This document shows, piece after piece, positions 7,754 through 16,431 of a DNA stretch of 64,000 nt. The notes beneath the pieces are model-generated. The model was not told where the DNA came from, ran no database searches, and worked only from the letters and a program-made list of their open reading frames with translations. A program made the translations under genes and the position numbers. Positions within the stretch are counted from its first letter, which is position 1. Every line of letters starts with the position of its first letter. This stretch comes from Solibacillus ferritrahens. Its GTDB lineage: Bacteria > Bacillota > Bacilli > Bacillales_A > Planococcaceae. The stretch covers positions 3,333-67,332 of the forward strand of contig NZ_JAXCLE010000017.1 of assembly GCF_037027585.1 (NCBI RefSeq), read 5' to 3'.

Positions 7754-8839
7754 ATGAAAATTAAAAAAGTAGACGTTGGTTTAGTTGAAGCACCACTTAT
7801 TACACCTTTTAAAACAGCATTGCGCACTGTAAATAATATACAAAATATCTTCGTAACTATTTATACTGACAATGGATATATTGGGATTGGGGAAGCGGCG
7901 CCTACACACGTTATTACAGGAGAATCGCTTCAATCAATTCGCTATGCAATTGAAGAGGTCATTGCACCGGTCATTATTGGAATAGAAATTGATGAAATTG
8001 CCCTGCTTTGTGAACGAATCGATAAATGTATGTATCAAAATACAAGTGCAAAGGCAGCGGTCGAAATTGCTCTTTATGACTTATGGGCCAAAAAATACGA
8101 TGCTCCACTCTATAAATTGCTCGGTGGATATCGGAGCAAGATTACGACTGATATTACAATCAGTGTAAATGACGAAGAAGAAATGGTGAAGGACAGTATA
8201 GCAGCAGTTAAACGCGGGTTTTCTATTCTAAAAGTTAAAGTAGGAAAAAATCCACATAGTGATGTAAACAGTATATTAGCTATTCGAAACGCTGTCGGAC
8301 CAGGCGTCGTTTTACGTGTTGATGCGAACCAAGGATGGACACCGAAAGAAGCTGTGAAAATTATAGGACAGCTGGAAGATCGTGGAGCTGATATTGAGTT
8401 GGTTGAACAACCTGTTCATTATAGTAATATTTCCGGCATGCAATACGTAACGAGTCAAACATATACAAATATTTTAGCAGACGAAAGTGTATTTTCGCCT
8501 AAGCAAGCAATCGAAGTTATCGAAAAGCGTGCAGCGGATTTAATAAATATTAAGCTTATGAAAACTGGCGGTATTTCAAAAGCCCAGCAAATTAACTCCA
8601 TTGCAGAAGCTAATGGGGTGGAATGCATGATTGGCTGTATGCTTGAAACAAAAATTAGTGTTAGTGCAGCGGCACATTTTGCTGCAGCGAATAAAAATGT
8701 AACGATGGTTGATTTAGATGGACCGAGCTTATGTGTTAAGGATCCAATCGATGGAGGGCCGTTCTTTGAAGGGGAAAGCATTCAAATGAGCGATGATTCG
8801 GGAATTGGGTTTTTAATAGAGGCTTTTATAGCCAAATAA
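7754..8839 (+). CDS. ykfB: L-Ala-D/L-Glu epimerase (YkfB, enolase superfamily)
   Basis: This protein is an enolase-superfamily member of the muconate-lactonizing subgroup. The catalytic KxK motif lies at Lys160/Lys162, metal ligands in R-V-D-A-N (Asp190), V-E-Q-P (Glu218) and L-A-D-E-S (Asp243), and the second lysine in the I-K-L-M-K-T-G-G segment. The D-L-D-G-P motif near the C-terminus is typical of dipeptide epimerases. By family and context it converts L-Ala-D-Glu from peptidoglycan to L-Ala-L-Glu so ordinary peptidases can use it. I chose the ATG at 7754 over the in-frame GTG at 7742, because the GGTGGGTGG tract then acts as the ribosome site. It is cytosolic and lies inside the peptide operon. 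Confidence 0.92.
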   Translation: MKIKKVDVGLVEAPLITPFKTALRTVNNIQNIFVTIYTDNGYIGIGEAAPTHVITGESLQSIRYAIEEVIAPVIIGIEIDEIALLCERIDKCMYQNTSAKAAVEIALYDLWAKKYDAPLYKLLGGYRSKITTDITISVNDEEEMVKDSIAAVKRGFSILKVKVGKNPHSDVNSILAIRNAVGPGVVLRVDANQGWTPKEAVKIIGQLEDRGADIELVEQPVHYSNISGMQYVTSQTYTNILADESVFSPKQAIEVIEKRAADLINIKLMKTGGISKAQQINSIAEANGVECMIGCMLETKISVSAAAHFAAANKNVTMVDLDGPSLCVKDPIDGGPFFEGESIQMSDDSGIGFLIEAFIAK

Positions 8840-8863
8840 AAATAGAGAATTGGGGGAAAGTTC

Positions 8864-10672
8864 ATGAAAAAATATTTATTTATTGTAGTGAGTATGTTTG
8901 CTCTATTATTGGCAGCATGCGGTGATTCTGCAGATTCAGGTGAAACGTCAGAATATAGAACTGTTTATTCTGGCGAAATTAAAACGTTAAACTATTTAAA
9001 AACTGCAGAAACTAATGAGTTCGCATTATCTGCAAATCTCGTTGAAGGTTTAATTGAGTACGATGAGTACGGAGTAGTAAAACCTGGCTTGGCTGAAAGT
9101 TGGGAATCAAATGATGATGCGACGGTCTGGACATTCAAACTACGCGATGATGTGAAATGGGTAGATCACGAAGGGAAAGAAGTGGCAGATGTTGTCGCTC
9201 AAGACTTCGTTGACGGATTAAACTACGTGCTTGATGCAAAAAATGAGTCATCGACGGCATGGATTGCAACTGTTGTTAAAAACGGTGATGCATTTTACAA
9301 CGGAGAAGTGACAGATTTCGCTCAGGTTGGTATAAAAGCAATCGATGAAAAGACAGTGGAATATACGTTGGAAGGTCAAACGCCATACTTCTTATCAATG
9401 TTAAACTACGTATGTTTCTTCCCTGTAAGCGGTGAGTTTTTAGCTGAAAAAGGCGATGCTTTCGGTACAACTCGAGAAAATATTCTATACAACGGCGCAT
9501 ATATTTTAGATAAGTTTGAGCCTCAAAATGAACGTGTCCTTGTGAAAAATAAGAAATATTGGGATAAAGAAACTGTTAAAATCGACAGAATTCGTTATAA
9601 GTACAATAAAGAAGCAGCTACTGTAGCACCAGAACTATTTTTACGTGGTGAAATTGATGGTGCAGTTATTCCGACATCCATTTTAGATGAATGGTTAAAT
9701 AGCGAAGACAAAAAGGATTTAGTACGTCAAAACAACAACAACTTCTATACTTACTTCTATGCATTAAACTTTGATCCACAATATGATGCAGAGTATGAAC
9801 CGGAAAACTGGAAAGTGGTAGTAAATAACAAAGATTTCCGTAAGTCACTATACCATGCGTTAGATCGTGTATCAGCGATGTTAACGATTGAGCCATACAA
9901 CCCTCAAGATCTATTGTCGAACACAATTACACCGAAAAACTTCGTAGACGTTGAAGGTGTTGATTACACATTATTAGAGCCTTTAAAAGCTATTACTGAA
10001 AATGATTCATTTGATAAAGATTTAGCATTGCAACATAAAGAAGCAGCTATGGCAGCTTTAAATGGTAAAGCAACATTCCCAGTAAAAGTTGTGCTGCCGT
10101 ATAACTCGGGTTCGCCTGAATGGGCAAACCGCTCACAAGTTGTTGAACAACAGCTGGAAAACTTATTAGGTGCAGATTATATCGATGTTGAGCTTTATGC
10201 AGGTCCTGCAACAGGCTTCCTAGGTGAAATTCGTCGTCCAGGTAAGTTCTCTATGATTGAAGCGAACTGGGGTCCAGACTTTGCAGATCCATCCACTTAT
10301 ACAGATCCATTTACTGAAGGTGGATCGTATAACAAACCAGAATTGGCAGAAGGATACAATGGTCAGTACGATAAGCTGGTAGCAGCTGCAAAAGCTGAAG
10401 TAGATCCAGCGGTTAGATATGAACTATTTGCAAAAGCGGAAGCATTTTTAATTGAAGAAGCATTTGTAATTCCATACGCTGTTGGTGGCGGTGGCTATGT
10501 TGCTTCAAAATTAAATCCATTTGAATCACAATATTCACCATTTGGTGTAACATCCGAGAAATTTAAAGGTCAATCTATCCTAGAAAAGCCAATGAGTAAT
10601 GAAGAATTTAAGTCTGCTAAGGAAGCATGGGAAAAAGCACGTGCTGAAGCTTTAGCAAATGCTTCTAATTAA
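8864..10672 (+). CDS. dppE: Peptide ABC transporter substrate-binding lipoprotein (DppE/OppA type)
   Basis: The 602-residue product has a lipoprotein signal with the lipobox L-A-A-C (about Cys19), a low-complexity linker and a family-5 extracellular solute-binding domain over the rest. The V-L-V-K-N-K-K-Y-W-D segment is typical of that family. It should be anchored outside the membrane and deliver di-, tri- or murein peptides to the permeases encoded next. A hairpin follows the gene before the permease genes, an arrangement often seen where the binding protein is made in excess. Length is slightly above the usual 540-580 residues because of a charged C-terminal tail. A GGGGGAAAG ribosome site precedes the ATG. 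Confidence 0.93.
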   Translation: MKKYLFIVVSMFALLLAACGDSADSGETSEYRTVYSGEIKTLNYLKTAETNEFALSANLVEGLIEYDEYGVVKPGLAESWESNDDATVWTFKLRDDVKWVDHEGKEVADVVAQDFVDGLNYVLDAKNESSTAWIATVVKNGDAFYNGEVTDFAQVGIKAIDEKTVEYTLEGQTPYFLSMLNYVCFFPVSGEFLAEKGDAFGTTRENILYNGAYILDKFEPQNERVLVKNKKYWDKETVKIDRIRYKYNKEAATVAPELFLRGEIDGAVIPTSILDEWLNSEDKKDLVRQNNNNFYTYFYALNFDPQYDAEYEPENWKVVVNNKDFRKSLYHALDRVSAMLTIEPYNPQDLLSNTITPKNFVDVEGVDYTLLEPLKAITENDSFDKDLALQHKEAAMAALNGKATFPVKVVLPYNSGSPEWANRSQVVEQQLENLLGADYIDVELYAGPATGFLGEIRRPGKFSMIEANWGPDFADPSTYTDPFTEGGSYNKPELAEGYNGQYDKLVAAAKAEVDPAVRYELFAKAEAFLIEEAFVIPYAVGGGGYVASKLNPFESQYSPFGVTSEKFKGQSILEKPMSNEEFKSAKEAWEKARAEALANASN

Positions 10673-10705
10673 TTAATTTAGCGCTTTTTAAATGCATGAA
10701 GATTA

Positions 10706-10737
10706 GGAGATGACAGGAATATTTCTGCATCTCCTTT
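10706..10737 (+). terminator. Intra-operon attenuator hairpin after dppE
   Basis: The stem GGAGATG against CATCTCC is extended by CAG/CTG after a bulge and followed by TTTCTTATTTT. The position directly after the binding-protein gene suggests partial termination that lowers expression of the membrane and ATPase subunits. Confidence 0.65.
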
Positions 10738-10765
10738 CTTATTTTATTGTAAGGAGGAGACATGT

Positions 10766-11710
10766 TTGATAAAGTATATCGCTAAACGTTTAGGACAATC
10801 AATTTTGACATTATTTATTATTGTTACGATTGTTTTCTCCCTGTTACGATTGATGCCGGATGAAGGCTATTTAGGAGCAGCAGCGGAAAAGATGTCGCTG
10901 GAGCAACAAGAAGTTTATTTAACAAATTTAGGTTTACGGGACCCTTTACTAATCCAACTTAAAAATTTCTATATCGGTCTATTTCAAGGGGATTTGGGAA
11001 AATCGGTTACATACCGTACTGATGTACCTGTCTTGGACATTATACAAGATAAAATGATGTATTCGATTGTGTTTGGGTTAGGAGCCGTAGCATTATCTCT
11101 ACTTGTCGGTGTGCCCCTTGGTATATTTATGGCTCAGTTTAAGGGGCGTTGGCTTGACCGTCTCGGAACGGGCTATATTGTATTCGTAGTAGCCGTACCA
11201 GCAATGGTCTATTTCTTAATGATACAAATGTATATTTCCGATTGGTTTAATTTACCGATGCTATTTGATGAGTACAATCCTAAGAGCTTTATATTACCGT
11301 TATTCTGTTTAGCTTTGGGACCGATTGCTTCCTATGCCATGTGGATGCGTCGTTATATGGTAGATGAGCTTAATAAGGATTATATTAAACTGGCGCGCGC
11401 AAAAGGGGTTACAGAGCGTACAATTATGTTCAGTCACGTAATGCGAAATGCCTTTATACCAATGGCACAGTATTTACCTGCAACAATTTTATTTACAATC
11501 ACAGGTTCGATTTATATTGAATCGTTATTCTCTATACCTGGTATGGGCGGTTTGTTAGTTGATGCGATTCAACGTCAGGATAACAACGTGGTACAAGGGC
11601 TCGTTTTAGTGTTCTCTTCGCTGGGAATTATCGGTTTAATTTTAGGGGACATTTTAATGGCGATTGTCGATCCTCGAATTAAGCTAGGGAAAGGAGATAG
11701 TGTACGCTAA
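10766..11710 (+). CDS. dppB: Peptide ABC transporter permease (DppB/OppB type)
   Basis: This integral membrane subunit of 314 residues has about six membrane helices and the binding-protein-dependent transport signature near residues 205-230 (E-L-N-K-D-Y-I-K-L-A-R-A-K-G), which docks on the ATPases. The start is TTG, 6 bases after AAGGAGGAG. An out-of-frame ATG at 10762 opens only a seven-codon ORF. The stop codon shares its last base with the ATG of the next permease gene, so the two subunits are translationally coupled. It forms a heterodimeric channel with DppC and handles the peptide delivered by DppE. Confidence 0.92.
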   Translation: MIKYIAKRLGQSILTLFIIVTIVFSLLRLMPDEGYLGAAAEKMSLEQQEVYLTNLGLRDPLLIQLKNFYIGLFQGDLGKSVTYRTDVPVLDIIQDKMMYSIVFGLGAVALSLLVGVPLGIFMAQFKGRWLDRLGTGYIVFVVAVPAMVYFLMIQMYISDWFNLPMLFDEYNPKSFILPLFCLALGPIASYAMWMRRYMVDELNKDYIKLARAKGVTERTIMFSHVMRNAFIPMAQYLPATILFTITGSIYIESLFSIPGMGGLLVDAIQRQDNNVVQGLVLVFSSLGIIGLILGDILMAIVDPRIKLGKGDSVR

Positions 11711-12696
11711 TGGGATTATTTACAAAAGAAATTCAGAATATTTCGGAAAAATCGAATAACCAATTAAATGATCACTTATTTGAATTTGCCACTGTTGATG
11801 ATGCGAAAGCAGAAGAGACAGCGTATTCAAATTACTCCTATTGGCGATCTACTTTCCGTTCCTTTAGGAAAAATAAAATAGCGGTATTTTTATTAATATT
11901 TGTAATCGGTTTAATTTTATTTACATTTATTCAGCCGTATTTACCAGATCAAAAATCACCTACACAAATCTATATTAATGCTGAAACGGGAATGCAGGAT
12001 CGAAATGTTGCACCGAACGACGAATATATATTCGGTACAAACTCAATTGGTCAAGATTTATGGTCACGTATTTGGGAAGGAACTAGAACGTCGTTATTTA
12101 TCGGCTTTGCGGTTGCCATTATTGAAGTAATCATCGGCTTTTCAGTCGGGGCATTGTGGGGCTACTCTCGAAAGCTGGAAATGCCGATAACTCAGCTTTA
12201 TAACATAGTGGACAACATTCCGACTACGATTGTCTTAATATTAATGGCCTACATTTTACGACCGGGCATTTCGACAATTATTATTGCAATGTGTATTACC
12301 GGCTGGGTTGAAATGGCGCGATTTTTACGGAACCAAATCGTTATACTACGAGATCGGGAGTATAATTTAGCTTCAAAAACATTAGGAACACCTGGCTATA
12401 AGATTATTATTAAAAACCTGCTTCCCTATTTAATTTCGGTAATTATGCTGCGTATGAGCTTAGCGGTACCAGCTGCAATTGGGGCTGAAGTATTTTTAAC
12501 TTATATCGGTTTAGGTTTACCGGTAAGCGAGCCATCGTTAGGGAATTTAATTAACGAAGGTCGTGTCTTGATGATGTCACCAGATTTACGTTACCAGCTT
12601 ATTTTCCCGAGTATTGTGCTGAGTGTAATTACAATTGCTTTTTATATTATTGGTAATGCATTTGCAGATGCAGCAGATCCGAAAAATCACGTATAG
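11710..12696 (+). CDS. dppC: Peptide ABC transporter permease (DppC/OppC type)
   Basis: The 328-residue second permease has the OppC-family layout: a long cytosolic N-terminus of about 60 residues, one membrane helix, an extracellular loop with G-T-N-S-I-G-Q-D-L-W-S-R, then a five-helix permease core. The docking loop reads R-D-R-E-Y-N-L-A-S-K-T-L-G near residues 215-230. The N-terminal extension is rich in Asn and Glu and is somewhat longer than in typical DppC proteins. Its start overlaps the dppB stop by one base. It pairs with DppB in the inner channel of the importer. Confidence 0.92.
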   Translation: MGLFTKEIQNISEKSNNQLNDHLFEFATVDDAKAEETAYSNYSYWRSTFRSFRKNKIAVFLLIFVIGLILFTFIQPYLPDQKSPTQIYINAETGMQDRNVAPNDEYIFGTNSIGQDLWSRIWEGTRTSLFIGFAVAIIEVIIGFSVGALWGYSRKLEMPITQLYNIVDNIPTTIVLILMAYILRPGISTIIIAMCITGWVEMARFLRNQIVILRDREYNLASKTLGTPGYKIIIKNLLPYLISVIMLRMSLAVPAAIGAEVFLTYIGLGLPVSEPSLGNLINEGRVLMMSPDLRYQLIFPSIVLSVITIAFYIIGNAFADAADPKNHV

Positions 12697-12711
12697 GGAG
12701 GAAGGCGTTAA

Positions 12712-13746
12712 ATGGAACAGGAAAAAATATTATCAATCGAAAATTTAGTCATTAAATTTAAATTACGAGGTCAAACATTAACAGCCATCCGTGATATTTC
12801 ACTGGATTTATATAAAGGGGAAAGCCTTGCGATTGTAGGGGAATCAGGATCAGGTAAATCCGTTTTAGTAAAATCCATTATGGGACTACTCGATAAAAAC
12901 GGTTATATTGACTCAGGTCAAATCATCTTTGATGGGCATGATTTATCAAAATTCAAAACAGAAGCAGATTGGCTTAAAGTGCGAGGTAAAAAAATAGCAA
13001 TGGTGACGCAAGATCCGATGACGTCACTTAATCCGCTAAAAACGATTGGCAAGCAAATTGAAGAAAGTGTTATTTTACATCAAGGATTAAAAGGAAAAGA
13101 CGCCTATGAAAAAACGTTGCAGTTACTGCGCGATGTTGGGATTCATGAGGTAGAAAGACGCTATGGGCAATACCCGCACGAATTCTCAGGAGGCATGCGT
13201 CAACGTATTGTTATTGCAATCGCAGTTGCATGCAATCCCCAGATTTTAATTTGTGATGAGCCGACAACCGCTTTAGATGTAACCATTCAAGCGCAAATTT
13301 TACAGCTATTGACTAACTTGCAGGAGAAATATTTGTTGACGACAATTTACATTACGCATGATTTAGGTGTAGTCGCAAAAGTTGCCGACCGAATTGCGGT
13401 AATGTATGCAGGGGACATTATCGAAGTTGGCCAAACGAACGAAGTATTTTTCAATGCTAAACACCCGTACACGTGGGCACTAATTTCATCCTTACCCCAG
13501 CTAGGAATAAAAGGGCAAGAGCTTTATTCGATTAAAGGTACGCCTCCGAATTTATTTAAGGAAATTAAAGGGGATGCGTTTGCACCGAGAAATCAGTATG
13601 CCTTAAAAATTGATTTTGTTGAACGTCCTCCTTTCTTTAAAGTTAGCGATACACATTATGCAAGGACATGGCTTCTCGATCCAAAAGCGCCACAGGTAAG
13701 TCCTCCAGAAGTGTTGCTAGCATTTTTCAAAGGGGAGGGACAATAA
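12712..13746 (+). CDS. dppD: Peptide ABC transporter ATPase (DppD/OppD type)
   Basis: This ABC ATPase of 344 residues has Walker A G-E-S-G-S-G-K-S near 44-51, the signature F-S-G-G-M-R-Q-R, Walker B L-I-C-D-E-P-T-T and the switch His in Y-I-T-H-D. The C-terminal oligopeptide-transporter extension is present but lacks the usual three cysteines of the OppD/F iron-sulfur site; the stretch after R-N-Q-Y-A-L is Cys-free. It energises peptide import together with the second ATPase encoded next. An AGGGAGGAAGG-like ribosome site precedes the ATG. Confidence 0.92.
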   Translation: MEQEKILSIENLVIKFKLRGQTLTAIRDISLDLYKGESLAIVGESGSGKSVLVKSIMGLLDKNGYIDSGQIIFDGHDLSKFKTEADWLKVRGKKIAMVTQDPMTSLNPLKTIGKQIEESVILHQGLKGKDAYEKTLQLLRDVGIHEVERRYGQYPHEFSGGMRQRIVIAIAVACNPQILICDEPTTALDVTIQAQILQLLTNLQEKYLLTTIYITHDLGVVAKVADRIAVMYAGDIIEVGQTNEVFFNAKHPYTWALISSLPQLGIKGQELYSIKGTPPNLFKEIKGDAFAPRNQYALKIDFVERPPFFKVSDTHYARTWLLDPKAPQVSPPEVLLAFFKGEGQ

Positions 13747-13750
13747 GTAT

Positions 13751-14701
13751 ATGAGTAAAACTTCTAGAGAAAAACTAATTGAAATTAAAAATATTGATAT
13801 CATTTTCGGTACAGGAAAAAAACAATTTAAAGCGGTTGATAATGTAAGCTTCGATATATATAAAGGAGAAACATTCGGTCTTGTAGGTGAATCAGGGTCA
13901 GGTAAAACAACGATAGGGCGAGCGATAATGCGTCTCAACTCAGTTGCAAACGGAGAGATTCTCTTTCATGGTAAACCAATCAATGGGCGCATAACAAAAG
14001 AATGGGATCGTGAAATTACACAAAAAATACAAATGATTTTCCAAGATCCTGGTGCTTCATTAAACGAGCGTGCGAAAGTTGATTATATCGTTTCGGAAGG
14101 ATTAATAAATAATAAAAAGTATAGCAGTGAGCAAGAGCGTATTGAAAAAGTAAAAAAAGCATTAATGGAAGTAGGGTTACTCCCGGAATTCGCTTCTCGT
14201 TTCCCCCATGAGTTTTCTGGTGGTCAGCGTCAGCGTATCGGGATTGCTCGTGCGCTTGTGATGGAGCCGGAATTTATCGTAGCGGATGAACCGATTTCAG
14301 CTTTGGATGTTTCGATTCGTGCTCAAGTATTGAATTTATTATCTAATTTGCAGGAGGACCGCGATTTAACCTATTTATTCATTGCTCACGATTTATCTAT
14401 TGTACGCTTCATTACAAATCGTACTGCTGTAATTTATAAAGGGAGAATTGTTGAGCTTGGAGAAACGGAAAAGCTGTTTAACAATCCGCTTCACCCGTAT
14501 ACTCAAGCACTTTTAACTGCTGTACCCGAGCCGAACCCTATTAAGGAACGCCAAAAAAAGCTGCAAGTTTACGATCCATCCGTTCATCAATATGAGATGG
14601 ATCCACCTGAATTTGTTGAGATTGAAGAAGGTCATTTCGTATTGGCGAATAAAGAGGAACAAGAACAATACAAAGCTGTTCTTGTAGGAAAAGGAGTGTA
14701 A
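13751..14701 (+). CDS. Peptide ABC transporter ATPase (OppF/YkfD type)
   Basis: The second ABC ATPase has 316 residues, with Walker A G-E-S-G-S-G-K-T-T, the signature F-S-G-G-Q-R-Q-R-I-G-I-A-R-A-L, Walker B F-I-V-A-D-E-P and the His switch in I-A-H-D-L-S. The C-terminal part carries the H-P-Y-T-Q-A-L-L peptide-transporter tail. Bacillus subtilis has a comparable ATPase, YkfD, in the muropeptide ykf operon. Here it completes a five-component importer with DppE, DppB, DppC and DppD, so no outside subunit is needed. It lies 4 bases after the preceding gene and 3 bases before the LD-carboxypeptidase gene, in a tightly packed operon. Confidence 0.92.
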   Translation: MSKTSREKLIEIKNIDIIFGTGKKQFKAVDNVSFDIYKGETFGLVGESGSGKTTIGRAIMRLNSVANGEILFHGKPINGRITKEWDREITQKIQMIFQDPGASLNERAKVDYIVSEGLINNKKYSSEQERIEKVKKALMEVGLLPEFASRFPHEFSGGQRQRIGIARALVMEPEFIVADEPISALDVSIRAQVLNLLSNLQEDRDLTYLFIAHDLSIVRFITNRTAVIYKGRIVELGETEKLFNNPLHPYTQALLTAVPEPNPIKERQKKLQVYDPSVHQYEMDPPEFVEIEEGHFVLANKEEQEQYKAVLVGKGV

Positions 14702-14704
14702 TCG

Positions 14705-15643
14705 ATGAGTATTGTGATCCCGAAGTCGTTAAAAATGGGGGACACCGTTGCGCTAATAAGTGCATCAGGTGCTACACCGACTGAGCGCTTGCAGCCTGCT
14801 ATTGAAGCCGTAGAAAAGTTGGGGTTTCGTGTAGTAGTTGGTGAAACTTGCCGTACACGTCATGGCTATTTCGGTGGAGATGATGCATTACGCGCAAAAG
14901 AGGTAAATGAAATGTTTGCCAACGCTGAAATTGACGGTATTTTCTGTATTCGAGGTGGGTACGGGGCAACACGAATTTTACCGATGCTTGATTTGGAGTT
15001 GATTTCAAATAATCCGAAGGTTTTTGCTGGATATAGTGATGTAACTGCACTGCACACCGTTTTCAATCAGATATGTGGATTTGTTACTTACCACACGCCA
15101 ATGCCATCGACAGAATTCATAAAGGAAAATATGGATGAATATACTTGGGAATATTTCATTAAAAGTGTTACCAATACCAATTGGAGCGACTATTTACTTG
15201 AAAATGCGAAAGACGATCCGCTGGAAACTCTTGTTTCTGGTGCTGCTACAGGGCAATTGGTAGGTGGTAATTTAACGCTTGTCACAGCATCTTTAGGAAC
15301 ACCTTTTGAAATTGATTTAAAGGGAAAGATATTATTTTTGGAAGATATCGATGAAAATGTACAACGTATTGACCGTATGTTAACGCAACTCTCAACGTCG
15401 GGGAAACTAAATGAACTGGCGGGTATTTTACTTGGTGGTTGGACAGATTGCGGACCAATGGATGCGAAAAATCCGGAAAATAATTTGGATTTAATTACTG
15501 TATTTGAAGAAATTTTGGCTCCATTAAATATCCCAATTTTAATGAATGTCACATGTGGTCATATGTTGCCGACAATGTCATTACCACTTGGAAAAACAAT
15601 TACGATGGATGCAACGAATAAAACGATACGAGTAGTCGGGTAA
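14705..15643 (+). CDS. ykfA: Murein tetrapeptide LD-carboxypeptidase (LdcA/YkfA, peptidase S66)
   Basis: The 312-residue protein belongs to the S66 family of cytosolic LD-carboxypeptidases and MccF-like hydrolases. The nucleophile motif is G-Y-S-D-V-T-A-L-H, with an N-terminal A-L-I-S-A-S-G block, the R-G-G-Y-G substrate loop, and the Glu and His of the Ser-Glu-His triad in the C-terminal half (L-G-G-W region and C-G-H-M-L-P). Predicted reaction: removal of the terminal D-Ala from L-Ala-D-Glu-diamino acid-D-Ala tetrapeptides during cell-wall recycling. The homologue sits in the Bacillus ykf operon beside the Ala-Glu epimerase, as here. Six bases separate it from the serine-hydrolase gene. Confidence 0.92.
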   Translation: MSIVIPKSLKMGDTVALISASGATPTERLQPAIEAVEKLGFRVVVGETCRTRHGYFGGDDALRAKEVNEMFANAEIDGIFCIRGGYGATRILPMLDLELISNNPKVFAGYSDVTALHTVFNQICGFVTYHTPMPSTEFIKENMDEYTWEYFIKSVTNTNWSDYLLENAKDDPLETLVSGAATGQLVGGNLTLVTASLGTPFEIDLKGKILFLEDIDENVQRIDRMLTQLSTSGKLNELAGILLGGWTDCGPMDAKNPENNLDLITVFEEILAPLNIPILMNVTCGHMLPTMSLPLGKTITMDATNKTIRVVG

Positions 15644-15648
15644 ACCGG

Positions 15649-16416
15649 ATGAAAAATCAAATTGAGAAATTAATTGAGCAATGTCCTTACAAAGTACATA
15701 TCGTTGTCGAGGACTATAAAACATCCAGCCCTGCATTTCAATTACGTGAGCAGGAAGTATTTAGTAGCGCAAGTATTATTAAAGTACCTATATTAATGGC
15801 TATTTTGGTACATTTACAAAAAACGAACGGTGACCTGCAGCAGATAGTGGAAATTGCAGACGAGAATGTCGTTGATTTTAGTGTCCTTACAGAACAAGAG
15901 CAAACGAGTGCTACACTGTATGAGTTATTGTTATGGATGATTATTACAAGTGATAATACTGCGACAAATGTATGTATCGATTTTTTAGGTATGGATACGT
16001 TGAATAATTACTTTAACGAATTCGGACTTAAAAATACGCGTGTGCAACGTAAAATGATGGATTTTCAACGGCAAAAGCTAGGAATGGATAATGTAACGAA
16101 TGCTTCTGATATACAGCGTTTGTTCCAGCAAATTTATGAAGGTCATCTACTTTCAAAAAAATGGAATGATATAGCAATCGATATATTATGTCGTCAACGC
16201 AGTCATGAGTCACTTAAGCGTTATATTGTCGATCATGTAAAAATGGCTCATAAAACAGGTGGTCTTGATACAGTCGATCATGATGCAGGCATTGTCTTTA
16301 CGAAAGAATGCGACTATTTTATAGGTGTGTTTATATCTGAAGTTGAAGATAACGATAAGGCAAAGCAATATATTGGAGCAATTTCGAAAGTTGTGTATGA
16401 CCATTTTACGAAATAG
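15649..16416 (+). CDS. Cytosolic SxxK serine hydrolase, class A beta-lactamase fold
   Basis: The 255-residue protein carries the three active-site elements of class A beta-lactamase/PBP-like enzymes: S-I-I-K at 42-45, S-D-N at 101-103 and K-T-G at 202-204. Two things separate it from a true beta-lactamase. There is no signal peptide, and the omega-loop region after S-D-N (about 135-150) lacks a recognisable E-x-x-L-N, so the deacylating glutamate seems absent. With muropeptide import and breakdown genes on both sides, I infer a cytosolic amidase or peptidase acting on D-amino-acid-containing wall peptides, not antibiotic resistance. The ATG follows a CCGG stretch with a poor ribosome site, consistent with translational coupling to ykfA 5 bases upstream. 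Confidence 0.82.
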   Translation: MKNQIEKLIEQCPYKVHIVVEDYKTSSPAFQLREQEVFSSASIIKVPILMAILVHLQKTNGDLQQIVEIADENVVDFSVLTEQEQTSATLYELLLWMIITSDNTATNVCIDFLGMDTLNNYFNEFGLKNTRVQRKMMDFQRQKLGMDNVTNASDIQRLFQQIYEGHLLSKKWNDIAIDILCRQRSHESLKRYIVDHVKMAHKTGGLDTVDHDAGIVFTKECDYFIGVFISEVEDNDKAKQYIGAISKVVYDHFTK

Positions 16417-16431
16417 TGGGGAGGGGAAATT

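Noticed and set aside
15649..16416. Annotation as a beta-lactamase
   Set aside because: No signal peptide and no recognisable deacylating glutamate; operon context is murein recycling.
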